Assembly (NCBI RefSeq): GCF_000299875.1
Contig: NZ_AMRK01000003.1
Coordinates: 1 to 64,000 of the forward strand
Direction: 5' to 3'
Source of the DNA: Celeribacter baekdonensis B30
GTDB lineage: Bacteria > Pseudomonadota > Alphaproteobacteria > Rhodobacterales > Rhodobacteraceae
DNA: 64,000 nt
Shown here: in pieces, positions 7,718 through 16,741 of the stretch
How the letters are laid out: the number at the start of each line of letters is the position of its first letter
How positions within the stretch are numbered: position 1 is the first letter of the stretch
Notes under the pieces: model-generated
Told to the model about the DNA's origin: nothing
The model's input: only the letters and a program-made list of their open reading frames with translations
Databases searched by the model: none
Program-made: the position numbers and the translations under genes

Positions 7718-8326
7718 TTAAAACGTCGGTGGCGTGCAGGCGCTGAACATCACACAGGGCTCCGGCCCAACCTGACGAAACCGATGCGGTGTGCGGCTGT
7801 CAAAATAATACGCATCACCGGGCCCAAGAATTTTTCGCTCTTCGCCGACAGTGATCTCAATGCGGCCAGAGATCACAATGCCACCTTCCTCCGCCTCATG
7901 GCCATACATCACACGCCCCGTATCCGCGCCCGGTTGATAGGTTTCCTTCAACAACATCATCGCGCGCCCAAACAACGTCGATCCCACCTGTTTGAGCGAC
8001 AGCTTGCCTTTGCCGATCTCCACAAGATCCTCAGCCGCATAGAAAATCTGCCGTTCAGGATCCGGCTCAAAGGCAAAGAACTCCGACATCCGCACCGGAA
8101 TACCATCCAAGATTTTGCGCAGCGCCCCGACAGAGGGATTCATCTTGCCGGACTCAATCAAGGAGATCGTCGAATTGGGCACGCCGACCTTTTTGGCCAA
8201 GGCCCGCTGTGACAGCCCGGCACGATCGCGCAACACGCGCAGTCGATGCCCAAGCGCCAGATCGTCCTGAACGCCGGAATGCGGTTGATGGTGAGTCGTG
8301 GAGACTTGGGTGTTGGAAGTGTTCAT
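7718..8326 (-). CDS. XRE-family regulator with C-terminal cupin (PuuR-like)
   Basis: A repressor-type regulator of 202 residues. It has an N-terminal helix-turn-helix (about residues 27-80, including LRDRAGLSQRALAKKVGVPN) and a C-terminal cupin barrel (about 125-195, with GHEAEEGGIVISG and GPGDAYYFDSRTPHRF). PuuR, the putrescine-responsive repressor of gamma-glutamyl-putrescine genes, has the same architecture. It diverges from gabT-gabD across a 125-base region that holds an inverted repeat. That makes it the likely local regulator of the GABA genes, with a polyamine or GABA-related effector. The effector is inferred, not seen. Confidence 0.88.
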   Translation of the reverse strand: MNTSNTQVSTTHHQPHSGVQDDLALGHRLRVLRDRAGLSQRALAKKVGVPNSTISLIESGKMNPSVGALRKILDGIPVRMSEFFAFEPDPERQIFYAAEDLVEIGKGKLSLKQVGSTLFGRAMMLLKETYQPGADTGRVMYGHEAEEGGIVISGRIEITVGEERKILGPGDAYYFDSRTPHRFRQVGPEPCVMFSACTPPTF

Positions 8327-8338
8327 TATATCTAAACT

Positions 8339-8389
8339 TCTGTTTCAAGACCCTATGATTATAAGGGCTTAAAAACAGAAAGAAACAGA
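8339..8389. promoter_or_regulatory. Inverted-repeat operator candidate between XRE-cupin gene and gabT
   Basis: TCTGTTTC at 8339-8346 is the exact reverse complement of GAAACAGA at 8382-8389, and a partial copy AAACAGA sits at 8373-8379. All lie in the short divergent promoter region, where the XRE-cupin protein would be expected to bind. Confidence 0.45.
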
Positions 8390-8451
8390 CTATTGTGATA
8401 TTCAAATCCCGCATAGCGTTTCTTTAAACACAGATGTGAAAGGCTGTTCCC

Positions 8452-9726
8452 ATGACCAATTCCGAGCTTGCCACCCGCCGCGTCAACGCCCTTGCCCGTG
8501 GCGTCGGCGTTATGACCGACCATTTCGCTGCCCGCGCGCTCAATGCCGAAGTCTGGGACGAAGATGGCAATCGTTTGATCGACTTCGCCGCAGGTATCGC
8601 CGTGGTCAACACCGGTCACCGCCACCCGAAAGTGATCGAAGCGGTCACCGCACAGCTCGGCGCCTTCACCCACACCTGTCACCAAGTTTTGCCCTATGCG
8701 CCCTATGTGCGCCTGGCCGAACGGTTGAATGAAAAAGTACCGGGTGACTTCGTCAAAAAGTCCATTTTTGTCACAACTGGCGCAGAAGCCGTTGAAAACG
8801 CTATCAAAGTCGCGCGTGCCTATACCAAACGCGACGCCGTGATCGCCTTTGGCGGCGGCTTTCATGGCCGCACTTTTATGGGCATGTCCCTGACCGGCAA
8901 AGTTGTGCCTTATAAGGTCGGCTTTGGTGCGATGATGTCCGACGTGTTCCACGTCCCCTACCCCTGCGCTCTGCATGGCGTGTCGGTCGATGACACATTT
9001 GCCGCAATCGAGGCCCTGTTCAAAGCCGATCTTGACCCGGCCCGCGTTGCCGCCGCGATTTTCGAACCGGTCCAAGGTGAAGGCGGTTTTTATCCGGCCC
9101 CGGCAGAATTTGTCACCCGCCTGCGCGCGCTTTGCGACGCCCATGGCATCGTGATGATCGCCGACGAAGTGCAAACCGGCTTTGCCCGCACCGGCAAACT
9201 GTTCGCGATGGAGCACTATGGCGTGGCCGCCGATTTGACGACCATGGCCAAAGGCTTGGGCGGCGGTTTCCCGATCTCTGCGGTCACCGGCCGCGCCGAG
9301 ATGATGGATGCGGCTGCCCCCGGCGGTTTGGGCGGCACCTACGGCGGCAACCCGTTGGGGATTGCGGCGGGCAACGCGGTGTTGGATGTGATCGAGAGCG
9401 AAGGCCTCTGTGATCGTGCCGAAATGCTCGGTGGCAAACTCAAAGCCGTTTTGGCCGAGATCCAAAAGACCACGCCGGAATTGGCGGATATTCGTGGTCC
9501 GGGCTTTATGGTCGCTGCCGAATTCCTCACCGCCGATGGCAAGCCAAACCCGGAGCTGACCGGCAAAATCCGTCTGGAAGCCTTGAAGCGCGGGTTGCTT
9601 TTGCTCACCTGTGGCGTCTATGGAAACGTCATCCGCTTCCTCGCACCGCTCACCATCGAAGAGACCGTGTTTGACGAAGCCATGACCCTTTTGACTGAGG
9701 CGGTCGCTGCCGCCAGAAAGGCCTAA
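8452..9726 (+). CDS. gabT: 4-aminobutyrate aminotransferase
   Basis: PLP-dependent class III transaminase that moves the amino group of GABA to 2-oxoglutarate, giving succinate semialdehyde and glutamate. The 424-residue length is normal. The class III signature surrounds the aldimine lysine: VMIADEVQTGFARTGK, then TMAKGLGGGFPIS with K267. FVTTGAEAVENAIKVAR is the PLP phosphate region. It is followed after one base by the dehydrogenase that consumes its product, and both end at a strong terminator, so they form a two-gene operon. Divergent XRE-cupin regulator upstream. Other omega-amino acids such as 5-aminovalerate could also be substrates. Confidence 0.95.
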   Translation: MTNSELATRRVNALARGVGVMTDHFAARALNAEVWDEDGNRLIDFAAGIAVVNTGHRHPKVIEAVTAQLGAFTHTCHQVLPYAPYVRLAERLNEKVPGDFVKKSIFVTTGAEAVENAIKVARAYTKRDAVIAFGGGFHGRTFMGMSLTGKVVPYKVGFGAMMSDVFHVPYPCALHGVSVDDTFAAIEALFKADLDPARVAAAIFEPVQGEGGFYPAPAEFVTRLRALCDAHGIVMIADEVQTGFARTGKLFAMEHYGVAADLTTMAKGLGGGFPISAVTGRAEMMDAAAPGGLGGTYGGNPLGIAAGNAVLDVIESEGLCDRAEMLGGKLKAVLAEIQKTTPELADIRGPGFMVAAEFLTADGKPNPELTGKIRLEALKRGLLLLTCGVYGNVIRFLAPLTIEETVFDEAMTLLTEAVAAARKA

Positions 9727-9727
9727 G

Positions 9728-11182
9728 ATGCGCGAACTGAAAGATCCAAGTCTGTTTGAAACCCGTGCCTATGTGAATGGCGTCTGGATCGAAGGCAAAG
9801 CGACATTCCCGGTGGAGAACCCCTCCACCGGCGACATCATCGCCCATGTCACCGACATGTCCGCCGAAGACGTCAGCATGGCGATTGACGCCGCTTACGC
9901 CGCCAAACGCGCCTGGGCGGCCAAAACCGGCAAAGAGCGGTCCGCGATCCTGCGCAAGCTCTTTGATCTCATGGTGGAAAACGCCGACGATCTGGCCACG
10001 ATCCTGACCATGGAAATGGGCAAGCCCTGGGCCGAAGCGCGCGGTGAAATCCTGTATGGTGCCTCCTATATCGAATGGTTCGCCGAAGAGGCCAAACGCG
10101 TCTACGGCGATCTCATCCCCGGCGCGCAAGCCGACAAACGCATGGTGATCATCAAGCAACCCGTGGGCGTTGTCGGCGCGATCACACCGTGGAATTTCCC
10201 CAACGCGATGCTGGCGCGCAAGATGGCCCCGGCCCTCGCCGTGGGCTGTACCATGGTGGCGCGCCCGTCCGAATTCACCCCGCTCTCCGCCATCGCTTTG
10301 GCTGTATTGGCCGAACGCGCCGGCGTGCCTGCGGGTGTGTTCAACGTGTTGCCGGGTCTGGACGCGTCGGGCATGGGTGCCGAGCTCTGTGCCAACACCA
10401 AAGTCGCCAAGATCACCTTCACGGGGTCCACCCGCGTCGGCAAAATCCTGATGCGTCAGGGCGCTGAGACGATCAAGAAACTGTCGATGGAATTGGGTGG
10501 CAACGCGCCGTTCATCGTCTTTGATGACGCCGATATTGATGCGGCTGTCGAAGGTGCGATGTTGGCGAAATTCCGCAACAACGGTCAGACCTGCGTCTGT
10601 GCCAACCGCATCTATGTTCAGGCAGGCGTCTATGACGCTTTTGCCGAGAAACTCAGTGCGGCTTTGGGTGCCCTGTCGTTGGGCGATGGTTTTGCCGAGG
10701 GCGTCAACACCGGGCCGCTGATCAACGCTGCAGCCGTGGCGAAGGTCGAAGATCACATTGCCGATGCGGTCGCCAAAGGCGCGGAAGTTGTCATCGGTGG
10801 CACGCGCTCCAACTTGGGTCGGACCTTCTTTGAACCGACATTGATCAAGGGCGTGACACAACAGATGAAGGTCGCGACCGAAGAGACCTTTGGCCCGCTC
10901 GCGCCCTTGGTGAAATTCGACACCGAAGACGAGGCGGTCAGCTTTGCCAATGCCTCCGAATTCGGTTTGGCCGGGTATTTCTATACCCGCGATTTGAACC
11001 GTGCGTGGCGCGTGGGCGAAGCGCTTGAAACCGGGATGGTCGGCATCAACACCGGGGTGATTTCAACCGAAATGGCCCCGTTTGGCGGCGTCAAACAGTC
11101 CGGCATGGGCCGCGAAGGTTCGAAATACGGCTGTGACGACTATCTCGAAATCAAGAACCTGTGCTTTGGCGGCTTGTCCTAA
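9728..11182 (+). CDS. gabD: NAD(P)-dependent succinate-semialdehyde dehydrogenase
   Basis: Oxidises succinate semialdehyde from GabT to succinate, which enters the TCA cycle. The 484-residue aldehyde dehydrogenase has the PWNFPNAMLARKMAPAL segment, FTGSTRVGK for cofactor binding, the glutamate motif MELGGNAPF and the catalytic cysteine C289 in NNGQTCVCANR. The second cysteine two residues on (CVC) is typical of GabD-type enzymes. The gene begins one base after gabT stops. Glutarate-semialdehyde could be an alternative substrate. Confidence 0.95.
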   Translation: MRELKDPSLFETRAYVNGVWIEGKATFPVENPSTGDIIAHVTDMSAEDVSMAIDAAYAAKRAWAAKTGKERSAILRKLFDLMVENADDLATILTMEMGKPWAEARGEILYGASYIEWFAEEAKRVYGDLIPGAQADKRMVIIKQPVGVVGAITPWNFPNAMLARKMAPALAVGCTMVARPSEFTPLSAIALAVLAERAGVPAGVFNVLPGLDASGMGAELCANTKVAKITFTGSTRVGKILMRQGAETIKKLSMELGGNAPFIVFDDADIDAAVEGAMLAKFRNNGQTCVCANRIYVQAGVYDAFAEKLSAALGALSLGDGFAEGVNTGPLINAAAVAKVEDHIADAVAKGAEVVIGGTRSNLGRTFFEPTLIKGVTQQMKVATEETFGPLAPLVKFDTEDEAVSFANASEFGLAGYFYTRDLNRAWRVGEALETGMVGINTGVISTEMAPFGGVKQSGMGREGSKYGCDDYLEIKNLCFGGLS

Positions 11183-11207
11183 ACAGCCCCGAAGCTCTTA
11201 AACACAT

Positions 11208-11240
11208 AACCTCCCGCAGTCTCTGCGGGAGGTTTTCTTT
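11208..11240 (+). terminator. Intrinsic terminator of gabTD
   Basis: Perfect 12-base stem AACCTCCCGCAG / CTGCGGGAGGTT with a TCT loop, followed by TTCTTT. It sits 25 bases after the gabD stop. Confidence 0.9.
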
Positions 11241-11250
11241 ATCCGCCTCT

Positions 11251-12303
11251 TTATCCGGCGCGGGTGAGCATCCCGAACAGATCGCGCGGATCGTCCGGGT
11301 CGGCCAAAAGATCAAGAGGTTCGGAAAATGCGGTCCCCGCCACTTTATCGCGCACGAACCGCAGGGCGGAAAAATCCTCAATCGCAAAGCCAACACTGTC
11401 AAACAGCGTCAATTGATTGGCATCTGTGCGTCCCGGCACCTCGCCACGCATCACCTGCCACAGCTCTGTGACCGGATGATCTGCCGCAAGTTGCTGAATC
11501 TCACCCTCGATCCGGGTTTGCTCCGGGTATTCGACGAAAATCTGCGCCCGCGTCAGGATGTCTTTGTGAAGCTCGGTTTTGCCCGGACAATCGCCACCGA
11601 TCGCGTTGATGTGCTGGCCGCGCCCGACCATATTGTCGGTCAGGATCGTCGCGCATTGTTTGTCAGCGGTGCAGGTGGTGATCACATCCGCGCCTTCGAC
11701 AGCCTCTTGGGCGGAAGAACAGGCCATGACATCAAACCCCTGCCCCTCTAAGTTGCGCTTGGCCTTGGCCGTGGCCGCCGGGTCGATGTCATACAGCCGC
11801 AAGCGGGTGATGCCACAAAGCGCACGAAACGCCAGCGCCTGAAATTCGCATTGCGCGCCATTGCCGATCATCGCCATCACCGACGCGCCTTTCGGGGCCA
11901 AATAGCGCCCAACCAGTGCCGAGGTCGCCGCCGTGCGCAGCGCGGTGAGCAGCGTCATTTCCGTAAGCAGCACCGGATAGCCATTTGAAACTGAAGACAA
12001 AACACCAAAGGCCGTGACGGTCTGAAACCCCTCTTTCATGTTCTTAGGGTGGCCATTGACGTATTTGAAACCATAAAGCTCCGCATCCGCCGTCGGCATC
12101 AATTCGATTACGCCCTCAAGCGAATGCGAGGCAACGCGCGGGGTTTTGTCGAACTCCGGCCAGCGTTTGAAATCCTCTTCGATATAGGCGGCCAAGTCCG
12201 ACAAAAACCGATCGACGCCAAGACTGTGCACAAGGCGCATCATATTGGCGACGGAGACAAAGGGAACATAAGCTAATTCAGAGGGTTGCGGCGTATTCAT
12301 CAT
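11251..12303 (-). CDS. ocd: Ornithine cyclodeaminase
   Basis: Converts L-ornithine to L-proline with loss of ammonia, using bound NAD. The 350-residue protein belongs to the OCD/mu-crystallin family: it has KYVNGHPKNMKEG (substrate lysine region), the Rossmann motif VMAMIGNGAQCEFQALAF, and GGDCPGKTELH. I start at 12303, where ATGA overlaps the arginase stop; the upstream 21 residues of the open frame lie inside arginase. With arginase it forms a two-step route from arginine to proline. The end lies just beyond the gabTD terminator, so the operons converge. Confidence 0.92.
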   Translation of the reverse strand: MMNTPQPSELAYVPFVSVANMMRLVHSLGVDRFLSDLAAYIEEDFKRWPEFDKTPRVASHSLEGVIELMPTADAELYGFKYVNGHPKNMKEGFQTVTAFGVLSSVSNGYPVLLTEMTLLTALRTAATSALVGRYLAPKGASVMAMIGNGAQCEFQALAFRALCGITRLRLYDIDPAATAKAKRNLEGQGFDVMACSSAQEAVEGADVITTCTADKQCATILTDNMVGRGQHINAIGGDCPGKTELHKDILTRAQIFVEYPEQTRIEGEIQQLAADHPVTELWQVMRGEVPGRTDANQLTLFDSVGFAIEDFSALRFVRDKVAGTAFSEPLDLLADPDDPRDLFGMLTRAG

Positions 12304-13229
12304 CCAAAACTCCGGGTCATACGGTCCAAAACGCGACGGCCAAACAGGCTGGCCGTCAAATCGCACATCAGCTTCGCCGTGCGCCCGCGTTCGTCCAAAA
12401 ACGGATTCAATTCCACAAGGTCGAGCGAACTCACAAGCCCACTGTCACAGAGCGTTTCCATGATCAAATGCGCCTCACGAAAGGTCGCACCGCCCGGTAC
12501 GGTGGTGCCGACAGCGGGGGCAATGGCGGGGTCGAGAAAATCGACATCAAAGCTGACGTGTAACAGACCGTTGGCCGCCGCAACACGGTCCAAGAATCCG
12601 CGCAAAGGCGCCAAGACCCCGGTCTCATCAATCGCACGCATATCATGAACTTCAATGCCTAAGGTACTGATAATATTGCGTTCTGCCTCATCGACCGAGC
12701 GAATGCCCATCAGGCACAGGTTTTCAACCGGCACTGAGGCGGCCAGATTTGGGTAGGCGTCAAACCCCGCTTGTCCGGTGTAATAGGCCATCGGCGTGCC
12801 GTGCAAATTGCCGCTCTCGGTGCTGTCCAATGTGTGCAAATCCGGGTGCGCGTCGAGCCAGAGCACAAACAAAGGCCGTCCCTGCTCCGCGGCATAGCGT
12901 GCGAGACCTGGTACTGTACCCGCCGCCATCGAATGATCGCCGCCCATGAAAATCGGTAGGTCATAGGCCTTGGCGGCCGCATAAGCAGCCGGTTCCAACG
13001 CTTCGATCCAAGCGATCGTGTCCGAGAGGTTGTGCACGGATGGGTTGGCATGGGGCACGGGCGGCTGTGGCGCGACGTGTACGTCGCCAAGGTCAAAGAC
13101 CTCCCAGCCCAAAGAACGGATCGTGCGGGCCAATCCGGCGGTGCGCAGGCTGGCCGGACCCATCAAGCAACCGGGCTGAGAGGCCCCGGTTTCAACCGGT
13201 GCGCCGAGAATCGAACAGGTGCGTGTCAT
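12300..13229 (-). CDS. rocF: Arginase
   Basis: Hydrolyses arginine to ornithine and urea using a binuclear manganese centre. The 309-residue protein shows the metal motifs GGDHSMAAG, DAHPDLHT and SFDVDFLDP, with the ureohydrolase end VELNPFLDERGRTAKL. Agmatinase is a possible alternative in this superfamily, but the adjacent ornithine cyclodeaminase makes arginase the better reading. It is the first gene of the pair and diverges from an Lrp/AsnC regulator across a region with paired operator-like repeats. Confidence 0.93.
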   Translation of the reverse strand: MTRTCSILGAPVETGASQPGCLMGPASLRTAGLARTIRSLGWEVFDLGDVHVAPQPPVPHANPSVHNLSDTIAWIEALEPAAYAAAKAYDLPIFMGGDHSMAAGTVPGLARYAAEQGRPLFVLWLDAHPDLHTLDSTESGNLHGTPMAYYTGQAGFDAYPNLAASVPVENLCLMGIRSVDEAERNIISTLGIEVHDMRAIDETGVLAPLRGFLDRVAAANGLLHVSFDVDFLDPAIAPAVGTTVPGGATFREAHLIMETLCDSGLVSSLDLVELNPFLDERGRTAKLMCDLTASLFGRRVLDRMTRSFG

Positions 13230-13285
13230 GGCTTTTCCTTTGGTTTTGATAAAGATGCACGAGGGTCGTGACGAAATGTACTGAC

Positions 13286-13316
13286 TTATTGATCATATCG
13301 AATATATTATTGATCA
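13286..13316. promoter_or_regulatory. Paired TTATTGATCA repeats before arginase and Lrp-type regulator
   Basis: The 10-mer TTATTGATCA occurs at 13286-13295 and again at 13307-13316, exactly 21 bases (two helical turns) apart, in an AT-rich stretch. Same-face spacing is typical of binding by multimeric Lrp/AsnC proteins. Confidence 0.55.
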
Positions 13317-13339
13317 AAGTGACCAGATATTTGGACAAA

Positions 13340-13774
13340 ATGAACATGACGCCTCTTTCCGCCTCTGACCAAGCCCTGATCGCAGCTTTGCGGATGAATG
13401 CGCGTATGTCGATCACCGAACTGGCGCAGGTGGCCGGATTGTCCCGCACCACGACGCGCACGCGCTTGGACGCGCTGGTGGCGGAGGGCCGTATTCGGCG
13501 CTTTACCATCGAAACCGATGTCGATGTCGAAGGCGAGGTGAAAGCCATCACATTGGTCGAACTTCAGGGCAAAATGTCCCGCACCGTGATCCGCACCCTG
13601 ACCCGCATTCCAGAGGTCTCAACCGTCTATGCCACCAACGGATCATGGGATTTGGTGGTCGAGATCAAAACCGACAGTTTGGTGAATTTCGACCGGGTTT
13701 TGCGTGAAATCCGCGAGGTGCCCGGCGTGCTCAATTCGGAAAGTTGCCTCTTGCTTGCACATGTGACGTCGTAA
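13340..13774 (+). CDS. Lrp/AsnC-family transcriptional regulator
   Basis: An amino-acid-responsive regulator of 144 residues. It has an N-terminal winged helix-turn-helix (LSASDQALIAALRMNARMS, then ITELAQVAGLSRTTTRTRLD) and a C-terminal RAM ligand domain (VKAITLVELQG, VSTVYATNGSWDLVVEIKTD). The start at 13340 removes an AT-rich 24-residue extension that reads through the operator region. It is divergent from arginase and ornithine cyclodeaminase, so it probably activates them in response to arginine or ornithine. A second in-frame ATG two codons on is possible. Confidence 0.9.
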   Translation: MNMTPLSASDQALIAALRMNARMSITELAQVAGLSRTTTRTRLDALVAEGRIRRFTIETDVDVEGEVKAITLVELQGKMSRTVIRTLTRIPEVSTVYATNGSWDLVVEIKTDSLVNFDRVLREIREVPGVLNSESCLLLAHVTS

Positions 13775-13790
13775 ACCGGCGGGTGCATAT

Positions 13791-13811
13791 GCGGCAAACA
13801 TGCCGCGTTTT
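13791..13811 (+). terminator. Probable terminator of the Lrp-type gene
   Basis: Stem GCGGCA / TGCCGC with an AACA loop followed by GTTTT, 17 bases after the stop. The stem is short, so confidence is moderate. Confidence 0.5.
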
Positions 13812-13879
13812 GTACAGTTGTCAAAGCTGATGCAAGACGCCCCTTGTCTGTGCTCTATGTTGATCATTACACTTCAGGC

Positions 13880-14629
13880 ATGGGTGATGGAACGACCGAA
13901 GAAAAACTGCACAGCATTCTTGACGCGACCACAGTGCAAGACGTGTGGGAGCGGATGCTGGAATTTGTGCTTGAGGCTGGCTTTACCCATATGTTGTACG
14001 GTTTCACCCGGTTCCATAGTGACTCGGGCTTTGGTGACGACAACGACCACTTGTTTTTGACCAATTTCGGTGCCGACTATATGAAGGGATATTTCCTTGA
14101 AGGGCGCTATCGCAACGGGCCAATGGTGCATTGGGCGCTGAACAATGTTGGCACGTGTTCCTGGAATTGGATCAATGAAAACTTTGACAATTTCACCGCT
14201 CAAGAACGTGAAGTTTCCCTTTACAATCGGTCACTTGGCGTCACTTCCGGATATACAATCGCGTTTCAAAATGCGCTCAAACGGGCCAAGGGCGCGGTTG
14301 GCATATCGGTTCAGCCCTTTGTGGGGACCCAAGCCGATGCCGATGCGATTTGGGCCGAAAAAGGGCGCGATATTGAATTGGTCTGCGGTGTGGCCCATTT
14401 GAAAATCATCGCCATGCCGATGCCACAACGGGTCTTGACGTCGCGCCAACGCGAGGTGCTTGAGTGGATCGGCGATGGAAAAACCGTGGCGGATACGGCG
14501 CAAATTTTAGGACTGAACAAGGCCACCGTGGAAAAGCACCTGCGTTTGGCGCGTGAATCTCTGGGGGTCGACACCACCGCGCAGGCGGTGCTCAAGGCAT
14601 CCTTTCACAACCAAATGTTCACGTTTTGA
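13880..14629 (+). CDS. LuxR-type regulator with autoinducer-binding-like domain (solo)
   Basis: A quorum-sensing-type transcription factor of about 249 residues. The N-terminal two thirds resemble the autoinducer-binding domain, and the C-terminus is a LuxR helix-turn-helix (LTSRQREVLEWIGDGKTVAD, then TAQILGLNKATVEKHLRLAR). At the usual Asp-Pro of the ligand pocket this protein has N79-G80-P81, so the aspartate that holds the acyl-homoserine lactone amide is replaced by glycine. No luxI lies in the window. The start is uncertain: an in-frame GTG at 13850 and TTG at 13844 would lengthen it by 10-12 residues, and none has a clear ribosome site. Target genes unknown. Confidence 0.85.
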   Translation: MGDGTTEEKLHSILDATTVQDVWERMLEFVLEAGFTHMLYGFTRFHSDSGFGDDNDHLFLTNFGADYMKGYFLEGRYRNGPMVHWALNNVGTCSWNWINENFDNFTAQEREVSLYNRSLGVTSGYTIAFQNALKRAKGAVGISVQPFVGTQADADAIWAEKGRDIELVCGVAHLKIIAMPMPQRVLTSRQREVLEWIGDGKTVADTAQILGLNKATVEKHLRLARESLGVDTTAQAVLKASFHNQMFTF

Positions 14630-14892
14630 TCAAAAGGTAAGGATTGCCGTAGTTTCACCTTGGCCGTTCTTATGGGAAACTGAATGTGTTCCTGCTTTCG
14701 GGGCTTGGCCTTTGGAACGGGGGGGTTGGGATCGCTCACGTCATTTCGCTTACCGACGTCCTACAGGGGGTGCGGGCCTATTGATCGGCTTAGTGCCCCC
14801 TTTTTACATTCCCTTTTACATCGGAACCCTGCTCGACGTCCGCAAGATTTGGTGGCTTCACGCACCACAAAACACGCGAAAACACGCGCCAT
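14630..14892. other. Spacer without recognisable gene
   Basis: About 260 bases between the LuxR-type gene and the tsf terminator. I find no convincing coding frame, promoter or repeat here on either strand. Confidence 0.5.
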
Positions 14893-14920
14893 AAAAAAGG
14901 GCCGACCCGAAGGCCGACCC
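14893..14920 (-). terminator. Intrinsic terminator of rpsB-tsf
   Basis: On the minus strand a 9-pair stem (two G-U pairs) closes a C(UUCG)G tetraloop and is followed by six Ts. It lies about 30 bases after the tsf stop. The UUCG loop makes it an unusually stable hairpin. Confidence 0.9.
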
Positions 14921-14950
14921 CATTCGTCTCACAGTCTAAGCAACTGTGAC

Positions 14951-15826
14951 TTAGCCTTGAGCCGCTTTCGCAACTTCAGCGGCAAAATCTTCTGCCACTT
15001 TTTCAATGCCTTCGCCGACTTCGAGACGCACAAAACCGGTGATTTCAACACCAGCTTCTTTTGCGGCCGCTTCAACGGTCAAATCGGGGTTCACCACGAA
15101 AGCCTGACCCAAAAGTGTGGATTCAGCGATGAATTTCGCCATCCGGCCTTTGATCATGTTTTCAATGATGTTTTCCGGCTTGCCAGATTCACGCGCGATG
15201 TCGATCTGTACTTGCTTTTCTTTCTCGACGATGGCCGGATCGAGATCCGCTTCGCCCAAAGCCGCCGGGTTGGCCGCCGCAATGTGCATGGCAACCTGTT
15301 TGCCGAACGCATCGTTTGCGCCATTGAGGCCGACGAGAACGCCGATTTTGCCCATGCCGTCTGCCGCTGCGTTGTGGACATAGGTCACAACGGATGCGGC
15401 TTCGATTTTGGCCATACGACGCAGGCCCATGTTTTCGCCGATGGTCGCGATCTTGTCGGTGATGATCTCGGACACAGCTTTGCCGTTCACTTCAGCCGCG
15501 TTGAGCGCCTCAAGATCGTCAGCCGCCAGAGCCGCAGACGCGATGTCTTTGACCATCGCTTGGAATTCAGCGTTTTTACCAACGAAGTCGGTTTCAGAGT
15601 TCACTTCGACAGCAACACCAACGCCACCATCAACAGCCACACCCACGAGACCTTCAGCCGCCGTACGGCCAGCTTTCTTGGCGGCTTTCGCCAAACCTTT
15701 GGTGCGCAGCCAATCCACAGCGGCTTCGAAATCGCCATCGGTTTCGGTGAGCGCTTTTTTCGCGTCCATCATGCCCGCAGCCGTTGCTTCGCGCAGTTCT
15801 TTCACCATTGCAGCAGTGATTGCCAT
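14951..15826 (-). CDS. tsf: Translation elongation factor Ts
   Basis: Guanine-nucleotide exchange factor that recycles EF-Tu from GDP to GTP form. The 291-residue protein starts [20 protein letters not shown], the standard UBA-like N-terminus. The dimerisation core contains [16 protein letters not shown], the contact that inserts into EF-Tu. Start at 15826, with a GGAGAG-type ribosome site; the longer frame upstream is intergenic. Second gene after rpsB, as in most bacteria, ending at a strong terminator. Confidence 0.98.
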   Translation of the reverse strand: MAITAAMVKELREATAAGMMDAKKALTETDGDFEAAVDWLRTKGLAKAAKKAGRTAAEGLVGVAVDGGVGVAVEVNSETDFVGKNAEFQAMVKDIASAALAADDLEALNAAEVNGKAVSEIITDKIATIGENMGLRRMAKIEAASVVTYVHNAAADGMGKIGVLVGLNGANDAFGKQVAMHIAAANPAALGEADLDPAIVEKEKQVQIDIARESGKPENIIENMIKGRMAKFIAESTLLGQAFVVNPDLTVEAAAKEAGVEITGFVRLEVGEGIEKVAEDFAAEVAKAAQG

Positions 15827-15858
15827 ATCGGCTCTCCTCGAATGTCTTTGATCAGTCT

Positions 15859-15883
15859 CGGGGGCGGGCTTACCCTGCCCCCG
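15859..15883 (-). other. GC-rich hairpin between rpsB and tsf
   Basis: Stem CGGGGGC / GCCCCCG in the 105-base intergenic region, with no uridine run after it. It could act as a partial attenuator or an RNase barrier that sets the rpsB:tsf ratio. Confidence 0.4.
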
Positions 15884-15931
15884 TATCACTTTTGTAACGC
15901 CCGCGCGCAAATCGCACAGCGGGTCGTTAAA

Positions 15932-16705
15932 TTAGGCCTCAGCGGCTGCGGCTTCAGCAACAGCTTCTTCAGCCATTGCTTCTTCGAACGCACCGATATC
16001 AACGCCAGCGGCACCCATCTGATCGGTCATACCGGCCAAAGCAGCACGCGCGACGAGATCGCAATAGAGCGAAATAGCGCGCGATGCGTCATCGTTGCCC
16101 GGGATGATGTAATCCACACCGTTCGGGGAACAGTTGGAGTCAACAACAGCCACAACCGGGATGCCGAGTTTTTTGGCTTCGAGAATGGCCAGGTCTTCTT
16201 TTTTCACGTCGATGACGAAGAGAAGATCCGGCACGCCGCCCATTTCACGGATCCCGCCGAGGGAGGCCTGAAGTTTGGCTTGGTCGCGTTCCATGTTCAG
16301 GCGCTCTTTCTTGGTGAGGCCTTCTGCGCCGTTTGCCAACGACTCATCAATCATGTTCAAACGCTGAATGGACTGGGACACGGTTTTCCAGTTGGTCAAC
16401 GTGCCACCGAGCCAGCGGTGGTTCATGTAATACTGTGCGCATTTTTCAGCGGCTTCGGCAACGGGGCCAGCGGCCTGACGTTTGGTGCCGACGAAGAGAA
16501 TGCGGCCACCTTTCGCAGCGGTATCACGCACAACCTGCAGCGCCTGCTCCAACATGGGCAAGGTCTGTGTCAGATCGAAAATGTGGATGCCATTGCGTTC
16601 CCCATAGATGAATTCCTGCATACGCGGATTCCAACGCTGGGTTTGGTGACCAAAGTGTACGCCAGCTTCCAAAAGCTGACGCATCGAGAAATCAGGAAGC
16701 GTCAT
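15932..16705 (-). CDS. rpsB: 30S ribosomal protein S2
   Basis: Structural protein of the small ribosomal subunit. The 257-residue protein has the canonical start [20 protein letters not shown], and later FVGTKRQA and the [11 protein letters not shown] region. I chose ATG 16705 over 16711 because the ribosome site AAGGA lies eight bases from 16705 but only two from 16711. It has an Ala/Glu-rich tail ([13 protein letters not shown]). It is transcribed with tsf from the promoter at 16825-16853 through a leader of roughly 110 bases. Confidence 0.98.
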   Translation of the reverse strand: MTLPDFSMRQLLEAGVHFGHQTQRWNPRMQEFIYGERNGIHIFDLTQTLPMLEQALQVVRDTAAKGGRILFVGTKRQAAGPVAEAAEKCAQYYMNHRWLGGTLTNWKTVSQSIQRLNMIDESLANGAEGLTKKERLNMERDQAKLQASLGGIREMGGVPDLLFVIDVKKEDLAILEAKKLGIPVVAVVDSNCSPNGVDYIIPGNDDASRAISLYCDLVARAALAGMTDQMGAAGVDIGAFEEAMAEEAVAEAAAAEA

Positions 16706-16741
16706 GTCCATAATCCTTTTCCGGTTTAACGCCTGAGCAGA

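Noticed and set aside
14684-16729. A 681-codon open frame antisense to tsf and rpsB
   Set aside because: It lies wholly opposite two certain ribosomal/translation genes, is rich in His, Arg and Phe as expected from antisense of GC-rich codons, and has no ribosome site.
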